The translations under genes and the position numbers were made by a program. Positions 55,117 through 62,933 of a stretch of 64,000 bases of DNA are shown in pieces. The notes under the pieces are model-generated. The model was given only the letters and a program-made list of their open reading frames with translations, had not been told where the DNA came from and did no database searches. Source of the stretch: an uncultured Cyclobacteriaceae bacterium (GTDB lineage: Bacteria; Bacteroidota; Bacteroidia; Cytophagales; Cyclobacteriaceae); the NCBI GenBank assembly GCA_943788235.1, contig CALSPM010000002.1, forward strand, positions 657,983 to 721,982. The letters are read 5' to 3'. Every line of letters starts with the position of its first letter. Within the stretch, counting starts at the first letter, position 1.

Positions 55117-56217
55117 ATGAAGTACCTAGATGAATTCAGAGACTCTACGCTGCTGAAAGAATATTTGGCGGAAATCAAGTGTACAGTCACTCGCCCCTGG
55201 TCGATTATGGAGGTATGTGGTGGCCAAACTCACAGTCTGGTGAAACACGGAATATTGAGGCTGATACCCGATTACATTAATATGATCCACGGACCAGGAT
55301 GTCCGGTATGCGTTACACCTCTCCATCTTATTGATAAAGCCGTACATCTAGCACTAGATAAAAATGTAATCCTATGCTCGTTCGGAGATATGCTTCGAGT
55401 TCCGGGTTCTGAAAAAAGCCTGTTGGAGGCCAAAGCAGAAGGAGCTGATATTCGGATTCTCTACTCACCGCTAGAAGCGGTCAGACTAGCGGAGAATCAT
55501 CCTGATAGGGAGATTGTTTTTTTTGCTGTTGGTTTTGAGACTACTGCTCCTGCCAACGCCATGTCCGTGCTTCAAGCTGCAAAACTTGGATTAACCAATT
55601 TCTCCATTCTGACCTCACACGTCTTGGTTCCACCAGCCATGGAAGCCGTACTAGACGATCCTGAAACAAAAATTGATGGATTTCTTGCAGCGGGTCATGT
55701 GTGTTCCATAATGGGAATTGATGAATATTATCCTATTGTGGAAAAATTCAAAGTGCCCATTGTTGTTACTGGATTTGAGCCGGTTGACTTACTACATGGC
55801 ATTCTAATGACTGTTCGTCAGCTAGAGCGAGGAGAATATAAATTGGAAAATCAATACAGCAGGATTGTTAAAGACGAAGGAAATGTGAATGCAAAAAAAG
55901 TAATTAATGATGCATTCGAAATACTGGATCGTGAATGGAGAGGAATTGGCACTATCCCAGCAAGTGGATACGAGTTGAGGAAGGACTTTCAAGCTTTTGA
56001 TGCAAATAAAAAATTTAACATTGACCTACCCAAAGTGCGCGAGCATGAAATATGCATTGCAGGCGATATTTTAAAAGGTAAAAAGAAACCTCATCAATGT
56101 GAGGCTTTTGGAAAAACATGTAAACCCGAAACTCCTCTTGGCGCACCGATGGTGTCTTCTGAAGGAGCATGTGCTGCCTACTACCATTACAGTAATCAGG
56201 ATGCAATAACTACTTGA
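55117..56217 (+). CDS. hypD: Hydrogenase maturation factor HypD
   Basis: 366-aa [4Fe-4S] scaffold that, with HypC, assembles Fe(CN)2CO. Hallmarks: MEVCGGQTHSLVKHGILRL, HGPGCPVCVTP, CSFGDMLRVPGS, FFAVGFETTAPANA, and near the C-terminus GDILKGKKKPHQCEAFGKTC and SEGACAAYYHY. Spaced 46 bp after hypF and 7 bp before hypE. Confidence 0.97.
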   Translation: MKYLDEFRDSTLLKEYLAEIKCTVTRPWSIMEVCGGQTHSLVKHGILRLIPDYINMIHGPGCPVCVTPLHLIDKAVHLALDKNVILCSFGDMLRVPGSEKSLLEAKAEGADIRILYSPLEAVRLAENHPDREIVFFAVGFETTAPANAMSVLQAAKLGLTNFSILTSHVLVPPAMEAVLDDPETKIDGFLAAGHVCSIMGIDEYYPIVEKFKVPIVVTGFEPVDLLHGILMTVRQLERGEYKLENQYSRIVKDEGNVNAKKVINDAFEILDREWRGIGTIPASGYELRKDFQAFDANKKFNIDLPKVREHEICIAGDILKGKKKPHQCEAFGKTCKPETPLGAPMVSSEGACAAYYHYSNQDAITT

Positions 56218-56224
56218 TCAGCCT

Positions 56225-57286
56225 ATGAAAGACACTTCTAAAATCAAGATGCAGTTACAATGCCCTCTTCCTAAGCTAGATTTTGAATATATCACCTTAG
56301 GTCATGGAAGTGGCGGTCTACTTACGCACAAATTGCTTGAGTCAGGCGTATTTGATCTACTTTCTAATGAGCACCTTGATAAACAAGATGATGGAGCATT
56401 CCTTACCCTAAAGCATGAAATAGCCATAACAACAGATAGCTTTGTTATCTCACCCATTTTCTTTCCAGGAGGTAATATTGGAGAACTCTCCGTGTTTGGA
56501 ACGGTCAATGATCTGGCGATGTGTGGTGCTGATCCGAAGTACCTGACGCTAAGTTTTATTATTGAGGAAGGGCTACTTTTTAAGGAATTTTGGGAAGTGT
56601 TAGTAGGGATCAAATGGGCAGCAGACAAAGCCAATGTCAAAATTGTAACAGGAGATACCAAGGTTGTAGACAGAGGGAAGGCAGACAAAATTTTTATAAA
56701 TACAACAGGAATAGGAGAAGTTCATTCGAATGCCAAAATAGATATAAACAGGATCAAAGTCGGTGACAAGATTATCTGCAGTGGTAATGTAGCCACTCAT
56801 GGTATGGCCATAATGTCCGTGAGAGAGGGTTTGGAATTTGAATCAACGATAGAGAGTGATACTCAAGAATTGAACCATCTCACTGCTGCATTAATTAAAC
56901 AGTATGGATCTGCCATTAAATTTTTACGTGACCCAACACGAGGAGGACTCGGGACGATACTTGCAGAAATCTCAAAAGACACCAATGTAGGAATTGATGT
57001 ATTACATGACAGTATCCCAATTGATCCATTGGTCTTTAGTGCATGTGAGTTACTTGGTCTAGATCCAATATATGTGGCCAATGAAGGAATTTTCATTTGC
57101 ATAATCGATGGGCAAGTAGCAGAGGATGCTACGGAATTTCTTCAGAAACTTGCCTATGGCGAAAATGCTGCCATTATTGGTGAGATAGTTGAAGATCACC
57201 CCAATAAAACGGTATTGGTAAGTCCAATTGGAGGTAGACGTGTGATCAACCTGCCTGTCGGAGAACAGCTACCCAGAATCTGTTAA
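56225..57286 (+). CDS. hypE: Hydrogenase maturation factor HypE
   Basis: 353-aa PurM-like protein that dehydrates the carbamoyl group on its C-terminal Cys to a thiocyanate. LGHGSGGLLTHKL, AITTDSFVISPIFFPGG, GTVNDLAMCGADP, TGDTKVVDRGK and DPTRGGLGTILAEIS are typical. The chain ends PRIC, providing the essential terminal cysteine. Confidence 0.97.
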   Translation: MKDTSKIKMQLQCPLPKLDFEYITLGHGSGGLLTHKLLESGVFDLLSNEHLDKQDDGAFLTLKHEIAITTDSFVISPIFFPGGNIGELSVFGTVNDLAMCGADPKYLTLSFIIEEGLLFKEFWEVLVGIKWAADKANVKIVTGDTKVVDRGKADKIFINTTGIGEVHSNAKIDINRIKVGDKIICSGNVATHGMAIMSVREGLEFESTIESDTQELNHLTAALIKQYGSAIKFLRDPTRGGLGTILAEISKDTNVGIDVLHDSIPIDPLVFSACELLGLDPIYVANEGIFICIIDGQVAEDATEFLQKLAYGENAAIIGEIVEDHPNKTVLVSPIGGRRVINLPVGEQLPRIC

Positions 57287-57291
57287 ATACC

Positions 57292-57313
57292 AATTAGAAA
57301 ATATTTTCTAATT
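57292..57313. promoter_or_regulatory. 22-bp perfect palindrome before the hydrogenase structural genes
   Basis: Arms AATTAGAAAAT and ATTTTCTAATT meet without spacer. It lies 6 bp after the hypE stop and 96 bp before the small-subunit ATG. It has no GC stem and no T-run, so it is more likely an operator than a terminator. Confidence 0.6.
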
Positions 57314-57408
57314 ACTATTCTACAACACTTAAACCTTATATAAATCTTTTAGTAGCTTGAAGGAGAGTAAAAAATAGATTCTCACAAAATTAAACTAAAA
57401 AGTAGGCT

Positions 57409-58575
57409 ATGGCAAAATTGAATGTTGCTATGCTGGCGCAGACAAGTGCCTTATTACCAGACAATATAGAAGAAGTCCATGCTTTTTGGATAGCTGGAGG
57501 TAGTTGTGATGGTTGCTCAATAGCCGCCGTTGGAGCAACTAGTCCCTCTGTAGAAGATTTAACAAATGGAACAATTCCTGGAGCTCCAAAAGTAATTTTA
57601 CACCATCCTGTTTTAGCCGTAAATGCAGGTGAATCATTTATGGAACCTTTTCGATTAGCGGCCAAGGGTGAATTGGGTGCTCCATTTGTTGTCATTTGTG
57701 AAGGTTCAATTATGGATGAAGGATTAGCAGCTGAAACAGGAGGATATTGGTCTGGAATGGGTTCGGATGAAGATGAAAACGGAGATCCACAACCTATTCC
57801 TTCTTCAAGTTGGGTAACCAGAATGGCCGAACACGCGGCCGCAGTAATTGCTGTTGGCACTTGTGCTACTTGGGGCGGAATACCGGCTGCCGCAGGCAAC
57901 CCCACTAATGCTGCAAGTGTAATGGACTTATTGGGAGAAGACTATCGAAGTTCATTGGGATTACCTGTCGTCAACATTCCCGGATGTGCCCCGCAGGGTG
58001 ACAACATTACAGAAACGATTATTGCCGTTTTACTATTCTTACATGGTATAGGTCCCTTGCCTGAATTTGATGAATTAGGACGACCTGCTTGGTTATTTGG
58101 AGAAACGGTCCATAGGGGATGTACAAGAGCCGGATATTACGAGGAAGGTGAATTTGCAAAACAACATGGTGATAAGGAATGTTTGGTTGAAGTTGGCTGC
58201 TGGGGTCCAGTAGTCCAATGTAATATTAACCAACGAGGTGCTATAAACGGTATGGGTGGTTGTATGAATGTCGGCGCACCATGTATTGGATGTACAATGC
58301 CTGGTTTTCCAGATAGTTTTGCCCCATTTTATCAAACACCTCCTGGTACTGTTGTCTCATCTAATATTTCGAGGGTCACAGGTTCATTAGTAGGTAATCT
58401 CCGTAAGATGACACAAGCTTCTCAAAATCGGACAAGTAAGTGGAACAAAGATGGAAATGTACCTTCAGGATGGGGACATGTAGCCGAGCCCAGTGTTTTG
58501 GAAAAGGTTGCCCATTTTGCCTACGAGAAATTGCAATTTAAGAATAGCCCTAAACCAGGATCAAAAGTCAAATAA
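57409..58575 (+). CDS. [NiFe]-hydrogenase small subunit, group 1h/1l-like
   Basis: 388-aa electron-transfer subunit. There is no Tat signal (starts MAKLNVAMLAQTSALL), unlike periplasmic group 1 enzymes. Proximal cluster ligands lie in GGSCDGC (Cys33, Cys36; Asp34 between), VGTCATWGG (Cys152) and PGCAPQG (Cys193). Distal: His235, Cys238, Cys258, Cys264; medial: Cys271, Cys285, Cys292, Cys295. The actinobacterial-type (group 1h) enzyme of Ralstonia eutropha uses three Cys and one Asp at its proximal cluster, and the CDGC motif with Asp recalls that type. Subgroup 1h versus 1l needs a tree. It heads the structural operon. Confidence 0.93.
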   Translation: MAKLNVAMLAQTSALLPDNIEEVHAFWIAGGSCDGCSIAAVGATSPSVEDLTNGTIPGAPKVILHHPVLAVNAGESFMEPFRLAAKGELGAPFVVICEGSIMDEGLAAETGGYWSGMGSDEDENGDPQPIPSSSWVTRMAEHAAAVIAVGTCATWGGIPAAAGNPTNAASVMDLLGEDYRSSLGLPVVNIPGCAPQGDNITETIIAVLLFLHGIGPLPEFDELGRPAWLFGETVHRGCTRAGYYEEGEFAKQHGDKECLVEVGCWGPVVQCNINQRGAINGMGGCMNVGAPCIGCTMPGFPDSFAPFYQTPPGTVVSSNISRVTGSLVGNLRKMTQASQNRTSKWNKDGNVPSGWGHVAEPSVLEKVAHFAYEKLQFKNSPKPGSKVK

Positions 58576-58577
58576 TT

Positions 58578-58868
58578 ATGGATGAAACAAGCCTATTTAC
58601 GGAATGGTATATCGGTCTTGGCATTGTTACCGTGATCATTATTGCTGCAGCAGTCTTGCTGATTTTGGTTTGGACCGCTGCACGTAGAATATTGCGATTA
58701 GCAACTACTGCTTTGGGATTGGTTGTTCAAATAAAAAACAATACAAAGAGCGTTTGGGGTTTGCAGACAACCAACAAAGTGGCTGGTGATATTCTGGAAG
58801 GAGCGAATGCGATTGAAACTCATGCAGGTATGGTAGCGGAAGCTTTACACGAAACAGATAGTAAATAG
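58578..58868 (+). CDS. Small single-pass membrane protein 1 of the hydrogenase operon
   Basis: 96 aa. Acidic N-terminus (MDETSLFTEW), membrane helix about 11-34 (YIGLGIVTVIIIAAAVLLIL), then Arg-rich AARRILRL, predicting N-out/C-in. The tail is amphipathic: LGLVVQIKNNTKSVWGLQTT, NKVAGDILEGANAIETHAGM. It belongs with proteins 2 and 4: TNKVAGDILEGANAIETHAG compares with protein 2 TNRVVAKIYDSAVNIVGGAK and with protein 4 VASGMLEVAGDIDKHAD. It begins 2 bp after the small-subunit stop. Inferred role: membrane attachment or electron/quinone path for the hydrogenase. Confidence 0.85.
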   Translation: MDETSLFTEWYIGLGIVTVIIIAAAVLLILVWTAARRILRLATTALGLVVQIKNNTKSVWGLQTTNKVAGDILEGANAIETHAGMVAEALHETDSK

Positions 58869-58877
58869 AGAATAATT

Positions 58878-59189
58878 ATGGACGCAATTACAATTGTTTG
58901 GGGAGTTTCGTTGATCATCGGATTGGTGGTGATCGGAGTGGTTGCCATTTTGCTAGGTTTAATTAAAAACACTGCCGCAAAAATAGATGTAGCGGCAGGC
59001 GAAATCTGGACACAGGGGAAACTAACAGCGAACAATACGATTCAGATTCCTTTATTTCTGTCTACAACGAATCGGGTGGTTGCAAAGATTTATGACTCAG
59101 CTGTAAATATTGTTGGTGGAGCCAAGGCGATTCAGCAACATGCGGAAGGATGTCCTGGTTGTCCAAATTGTATTTTACAACACCATTAA
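58878..59189 (+). CDS. Small single-pass membrane protein 2, with C-terminal CxxCxxC
   Basis: 103 aa. Membrane helix about 5-28 (TIVWGVSLIIGLVVIGVVAI), first Lys at 30, so again C-in. The middle part carries the family segment LSTTNRVVAKIYDSAVNIVG. It alone has a cysteine-rich end: EGCPGCPNCILQHH (Cys92, Cys95, Cys98 and two His), which could bind a metal or Fe-S cluster or react with the hydrogenase. Its ATG follows protein 1 by 9 bp in an AATAATTATG context. Confidence 0.85.
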   Translation: MDAITIVWGVSLIIGLVVIGVVAILLGLIKNTAAKIDVAAGEIWTQGKLTANNTIQIPLFLSTTNRVVAKIYDSAVNIVGGAKAIQQHAEGCPGCPNCILQHH

Positions 59190-59198
59190 TAGATTGAT

Positions 59199-59489
59199 AT
59201 GAATATATTATTAATGCTCGCGACTATAATAGCAGTACTACTGCTGGTTTTTGTTTTGGTGAAGTACTTGCGGGCCATCATTAATCTACTGACCAGCACA
59301 GGTGGTGACGGACAAAGCTATCTCGCTAAGTTGAGGTTGGGGTTGAGAGCAATTGAAACAGAAACGGGACACCTACCAGTAGAAGTCACTAAATTAAATG
59401 AAGCACTAACCAAAACAGGAGAAGGTTTGAAAGTAGTAGATAATCATTTGGTAGGTACCATTGACGCAGTTTTAAAACAAAAAAAATAA
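59199..59489 (+). CDS. Small single-pass membrane protein 3 of the hydrogenase operon
   Basis: 96 aa. Membrane helix about 3-22 (ILLMLATIIAVLLLVFVLVK), then KYLRAI, C-in. The tail defines a second family with protein 5: KLNEALTKTGEGLKVVDNHL against protein 5 TINGALTQLHGGLSSVDKHL, both followed by a VGT/IGI and VLK end. The spacing and heptad-like pattern suggest an amphipathic or coiled-coil helix. It starts 9 bp after protein 2. Confidence 0.85.
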   Translation: MNILLMLATIIAVLLLVFVLVKYLRAIINLLTSTGGDGQSYLAKLRLGLRAIETETGHLPVEVTKLNEALTKTGEGLKVVDNHLVGTIDAVLKQKK

Positions 59490-59491
59490 TT

Positions 59492-59773
59492 ATGTCAGTT
59501 GTCGATTTTCTTTGGACTATACTTTTGATAGTGACGGTTTTGTTGCTACCTTATATTATTTACCTTCTTCATACCACATGGAGAGCTGCGAGGAGTATTC
59601 AGCGCTATTTTGCTGAAATGTTGGAAGCAGGGTTGGGTATTGCTGGAAATGTAGATCATGTAAGTGCATTGAATGATACCATTTCGGTGGCTTCTGGAAT
59701 GCTCGAAGTAGCTGGAGATATAGACAAGCATGCGGATACCATAGAAGTTACACTTGCTGAAAAATCTAAATAG
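59492..59773 (+). CDS. Small single-pass membrane protein 4 of the hydrogenase operon
   Basis: 93 aa. Membrane helix about 5-26 (DFLWTILLIVTVLLLPYIIY), then HTTWRAARSIQRYF, predicting C-in. The tail (SALNDTISVASGMLEVAGDI, DKHADTIEVTLAEKSK) aligns with that of protein 1, including the shared AAR after the helix and the polar end with a final K. It starts 2 bp after protein 3. Confidence 0.85.
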   Translation: MSVVDFLWTILLIVTVLLLPYIIYLLHTTWRAARSIQRYFAEMLEAGLGIAGNVDHVSALNDTISVASGMLEVAGDIDKHADTIEVTLAEKSK

Positions 59774-59782
59774 CAGAAAGAC

Positions 59783-60073
59783 ATGGAAGAATTTTTAATG
59801 GACAAATCGATACTATTTTTCGCTACCGTGATTATTGTTTTTTTGGTAGTGGTCGTCTTGGTTATTTACCTTTTTCTAACCATTATAGCACTAAGAAAAG
59901 CTGGGACCAATCTAGAACAACTTGCCGGAGGGCTACAAAAAATAGCTAACGATAGCGAGCCCTTGGCCGAACATCTTGGGACTATTAATGGTGCATTAAC
60001 ACAATTACATGGAGGTTTATCCTCAGTAGATAAACATTTAATAGGAATAGCCAAAGTACTGAAACTGGTGTAG
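59783..60073 (+). CDS. Small single-pass membrane protein 5 of the hydrogenase operon
   Basis: 96 aa (a second ATG at codon 6 is possible). Membrane helix about 9-36 (SILFFATVIIVFLVVVVLVI), then ALRKAG, C-in. The tail (LEQLAGGLQKIANDSEPLAE, LGTINGALTQLHGGL, VDKHLIGIAKVLKLV) is a paralogue of protein 3. It is the last of the five; the large-subunit gene follows 39 bp later. Confidence 0.85.
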   Translation: MEEFLMDKSILFFATVIIVFLVVVVLVIYLFLTIIALRKAGTNLEQLAGGLQKIANDSEPLAEHLGTINGALTQLHGGLSSVDKHLIGIAKVLKLV

Positions 60074-60112
60074 TAGTATAAATAAATTTTTTAGGAACCT
60101 AGATTATTAAAT

Positions 60113-61987
60113 ATGTGTTTTAAAAACTTACCCATTGATTTTGATGAAAACGGTAACGCTTTTTTGAAAGAAGGTATCGAAAATCCATACGAACATAAAG
60201 TGGTCGATTTCGGAGTAGAGCAGGATAAGTTGAAAGACTTGTTGGCGAAAAATGGATTTATCAAGAACGTAGACTATGACCCTGTGACCAGAGTAGCAGG
60301 AGCATTGGCTTTCCATAGTGTGGTTGATTTGAAAGAGAAAAAAGTGTTATCTACAAATTCAATGGCGACACTATTTAGAGGGTATGAAATAATATTAAAG
60401 GGTCGTGATCCACGAGATGCTGCATATATTAGTAGTCGAGCGTGTGGTGTGTGCGGTGGCGTGCATGCTACCTGTTCTGCATTAGCTATCGAAATGGCAC
60501 TGGGCATCAAGCCCCCACCTTTGGGAGTAGTAATGAGAAATTTATTGCTGGCGATAGAATATCTATATGACCACCCACTCCATTTGTTTCTTCTTGCAGG
60601 ACCGGATTATTCCGAGGAATTGGTCAAAAAAACCAACCCTGAACTAATTGATAAAGCCGCCAATACGCCTTGCAAAAACGAAGATGTTCATGGGTATAAG
60701 ACAGTTTTGGACATTATGAAAGACCTCAATCCGCTTAAAGGCAAATTATATCTTGAGGCATTAAGCATGACCCGGGTGGCTAGAGAAGCTTATGTCGTTA
60801 TTGGTGGTAAATACCCTCACCCACAATCGGTAGTGCCAGGTGGAATTTCCGTGACTGTGAGCATTACTACTTTGAATGAAGTGTACAGTCGTTTGGTTAA
60901 ATTCTTTGACTATGGTCAAAAAACAACTGGGATTTGGGATGATGTGTTTGATTTTTTCCTTGAGAGCAATCCGGAATATGCTAAATGCGGAATTCGGCCA
61001 GCAACAATGATCGATACAGGAGTTTGGGACAGACCGGATTCGTATGATGCTACTTTTGAAAATTGTGACAAATGGGGTAATGATAGGTGGTCTACTCCTG
61101 GCGTATTGGTCGATGGTGAAGTAGTTACTACAAACCTAAAAGAAGTTAACGCTGGATTAGAAGAATTTGTGGATCATTCGTACTATGAAAAATGGAAAGG
61201 TCATGAATACAAAAAAGATCCCTCGGGAATGCCGCTAAGCCCTAATCATCCATGGAATAAGGAAACTATTCCTAAACCTGGCAAACAAAGTTGGAGAGAT
61301 CGATACAGCTGGGATACCTGTCCTACTTGGGACAGGATGCCAATGGAGGCAGGCGCCTATACACGTATGTACATGACCGCTAAGGCTAAAAAAGCACCAG
61401 ATAGCCAGTTTCTGGAAAATACAGGTCATAGTATGAAAATAAAAGTCCCCAAGCATCAGTTGCCGGGTAAAACATTAGAATGGAATATTCCCGAACATTG
61501 GAATGCTTTTGAAAGAAATCGTGCCCGAGCGTATTGCATCCCCTACTCTGCTGCCGTAGCTATGGACAACTGGTTATTAGCACAACAACTGATTCGAGAT
61601 GGACACACCGAAGTGAGTACGCCATACGAAATACCAAAAAAAGGAACGCAGATTGGTTTTGGTGCTTGGGGAGCTGGACGTGGTTTTCTGACGCATCACC
61701 TGATTGTTAAAGACGGGGTTATCGACAACTACCAAATTGTTACACCTTCTACACTAAATGCAGCTCCAAGAACTCCATGGGGAGCAATGGGGCCATATGA
61801 AGAAGCCGTGCTGAATACGCCCATTTTGGAAAAATTCGATAATCCAGATAAATTTCAAGGGATTGATATATTGAGAGCTATTAGAAGTTTTGACCCATGC
61901 ATGCCGTGTACCACACACATCATGGACAATGATAGTGACCATATTGTGAAAAGAGAAGTTACTACTTGTGCCTGCGGAATCGAATAG
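60113..61987 (+). CDS. [NiFe]-hydrogenase large subunit, group 1h/1l-like
   Basis: 624-aa catalytic subunit. L1 motif SRACGVCGGVHATCSALAIE (Cys111, Cys114) and L2 motif SFDPCMPCTTH (Cys596, Cys599, His602) supply the four Ni-Fe ligands. YDPVTRVAGAL replaces the usual xxPxTRIEGH. A 22-residue extension after His602 (IMDNDSDHIVKREV then TTCACGIE) should be cut off by the maturation protease. The large insert around DRPDSYDATFENCDKWGNDR is characteristic of the larger high-affinity type subunits. Together with the Tat-less small subunit this suggests oxidation of trace H2 on the cytoplasmic side, which is inference. Confidence 0.93.
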   Translation: MCFKNLPIDFDENGNAFLKEGIENPYEHKVVDFGVEQDKLKDLLAKNGFIKNVDYDPVTRVAGALAFHSVVDLKEKKVLSTNSMATLFRGYEIILKGRDPRDAAYISSRACGVCGGVHATCSALAIEMALGIKPPPLGVVMRNLLLAIEYLYDHPLHLFLLAGPDYSEELVKKTNPELIDKAANTPCKNEDVHGYKTVLDIMKDLNPLKGKLYLEALSMTRVAREAYVVIGGKYPHPQSVVPGGISVTVSITTLNEVYSRLVKFFDYGQKTTGIWDDVFDFFLESNPEYAKCGIRPATMIDTGVWDRPDSYDATFENCDKWGNDRWSTPGVLVDGEVVTTNLKEVNAGLEEFVDHSYYEKWKGHEYKKDPSGMPLSPNHPWNKETIPKPGKQSWRDRYSWDTCPTWDRMPMEAGAYTRMYMTAKAKKAPDSQFLENTGHSMKIKVPKHQLPGKTLEWNIPEHWNAFERNRARAYCIPYSAAVAMDNWLLAQQLIRDGHTEVSTPYEIPKKGTQIGFGAWGAGRGFLTHHLIVKDGVIDNYQIVTPSTLNAAPRTPWGAMGPYEEAVLNTPILEKFDNPDKFQGIDILRAIRSFDPCMPCTTHIMDNDSDHIVKREVTTCACGIE

Positions 61988-62537
61988 AAATATTTTCGTG
62001 GGTACGGTCGGGTATGCTATACTCAGCAATCACTCCATTGGCCCAATTCTGCTACCTCATTTGAAGAAAATGGATTGGCCGAAGGGTGTTTCAGTTGATG
62101 AGCTTAACTGGGGGCCTATTGCCGTAGTTCAACAATTTGAGGCCTTAGAAATTGCCTATGATAGAGTAGTATTGCTTGTAGCAATAGAAAGATCTCATAG
62201 GAAAATCGGCGAAATAAATATTTTCCAATGGAAGGGTGAGCTACCTGATGAAAAACAAATACAAGCTTGTATTGGAGATGCCGCAACTGGTGTAATCTCC
62301 GTTGAAAATTTATTAGTTATTGGAGAATATTTTAAAATATGGCCAAAAGAAGTATTTTTAGTGGACGTAGAGCCAGGTCCTGAGGTGGCGGGGGAAAATC
62401 TTACAACTGAAGTAGCGGAGAATGTTCCGGATATTTTGAAATTGGTGCAACATCTTGCCGTTGAAGGGACTGATGATACTGACCTAGTAGATATATTGAG
62501 AGGAAATGAATTGTTTAATGAAGAACTCAACGCATGA
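61968..62537 (+). CDS. Hydrogenase maturation protease-fold protein lacking metal ligands
   Basis: 189 aa from a GTG start that overlaps the large-subunit gene by 20 bp. The layout follows HybD-type proteases: GTVGYAILSNHSIGPILLPH against GIGNELRQDDAFG, and DRVVLLVAIERSHRKIGEIN against DILIMVDAVDWGNKPGKVEF of the canonical protease at 63388. The nickel-binding Glu, Asp and His of HybD are all absent at these places. It may be a non-catalytic chaperone for the large subunit. Homology is judged by pattern only. Confidence 0.6.
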   Translation: MPAESNRNIFVGTVGYAILSNHSIGPILLPHLKKMDWPKGVSVDELNWGPIAVVQQFEALEIAYDRVVLLVAIERSHRKIGEINIFQWKGELPDEKQIQACIGDAATGVISVENLLVIGEYFKIWPKEVFLVDVEPGPEVAGENLTTEVAENVPDILKLVQHLAVEGTDDTDLVDILRGNELFNEELNA

Positions 62538-62932
62538 AGGCAAGTGATATAGAGAAATCACCTTTACGTACCATGTTCTGGCGAGATGAAATCCTGCAAG
62601 TGATGTATTGGATGGATGGTGAAAATTTCGGCAACTGGATTCCTGCAAAGCAAATACTTACTTTGTTAAACACCAATTCTCACAACTTACTTTATCATCT
62701 GACAAAATTAACAGCAGAAGGGTATTTAGAATTTGAGGGGGAACCATTGGAAGAAACTTCCTTGATATGTCTTTCGGAAATGGGTAAGAAAGAAGCAGGG
62801 GGGCGTTTTTCAGAGGCTTTTCAAGGTTTGCAGAAGGCGGGACATGGAGAATGTGGACCAGATTGTGAATTCTGCTATGGAACTGACGGAGTGAAATTGG
62901 ATAACTGCGTTCACAATTGCGATCATCACTAG
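62534..62932 (+). CDS. Winged-helix-like protein with Cys/His-rich tail
   Basis: 132 aa. Residues about 10-90 look like a winged helix (DEILQVMYWMDGENFGNWIP, AKQILTLLNTNSHNLLYHLT, KLTAEGYLEFEGEPL). The tail GECGPDCEFCYGTDG and DNCVHNCDHH gives five Cys (107, 111, 114, 125, 129) and three His, a probable metal site. Its ATG overlaps the previous stop (ATGA). It could be a metal-responsive regulator or a metal-delivery factor; hypA, the usual Ni-delivery protein with a zinc site, is not seen nearby. Confidence 0.65.
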   Translation: MKASDIEKSPLRTMFWRDEILQVMYWMDGENFGNWIPAKQILTLLNTNSHNLLYHLTKLTAEGYLEFEGEPLEETSLICLSEMGKKEAGGRFSEAFQGLQKAGHGECGPDCEFCYGTDGVKLDNCVHNCDHH

Positions 62933-62933
62933 T

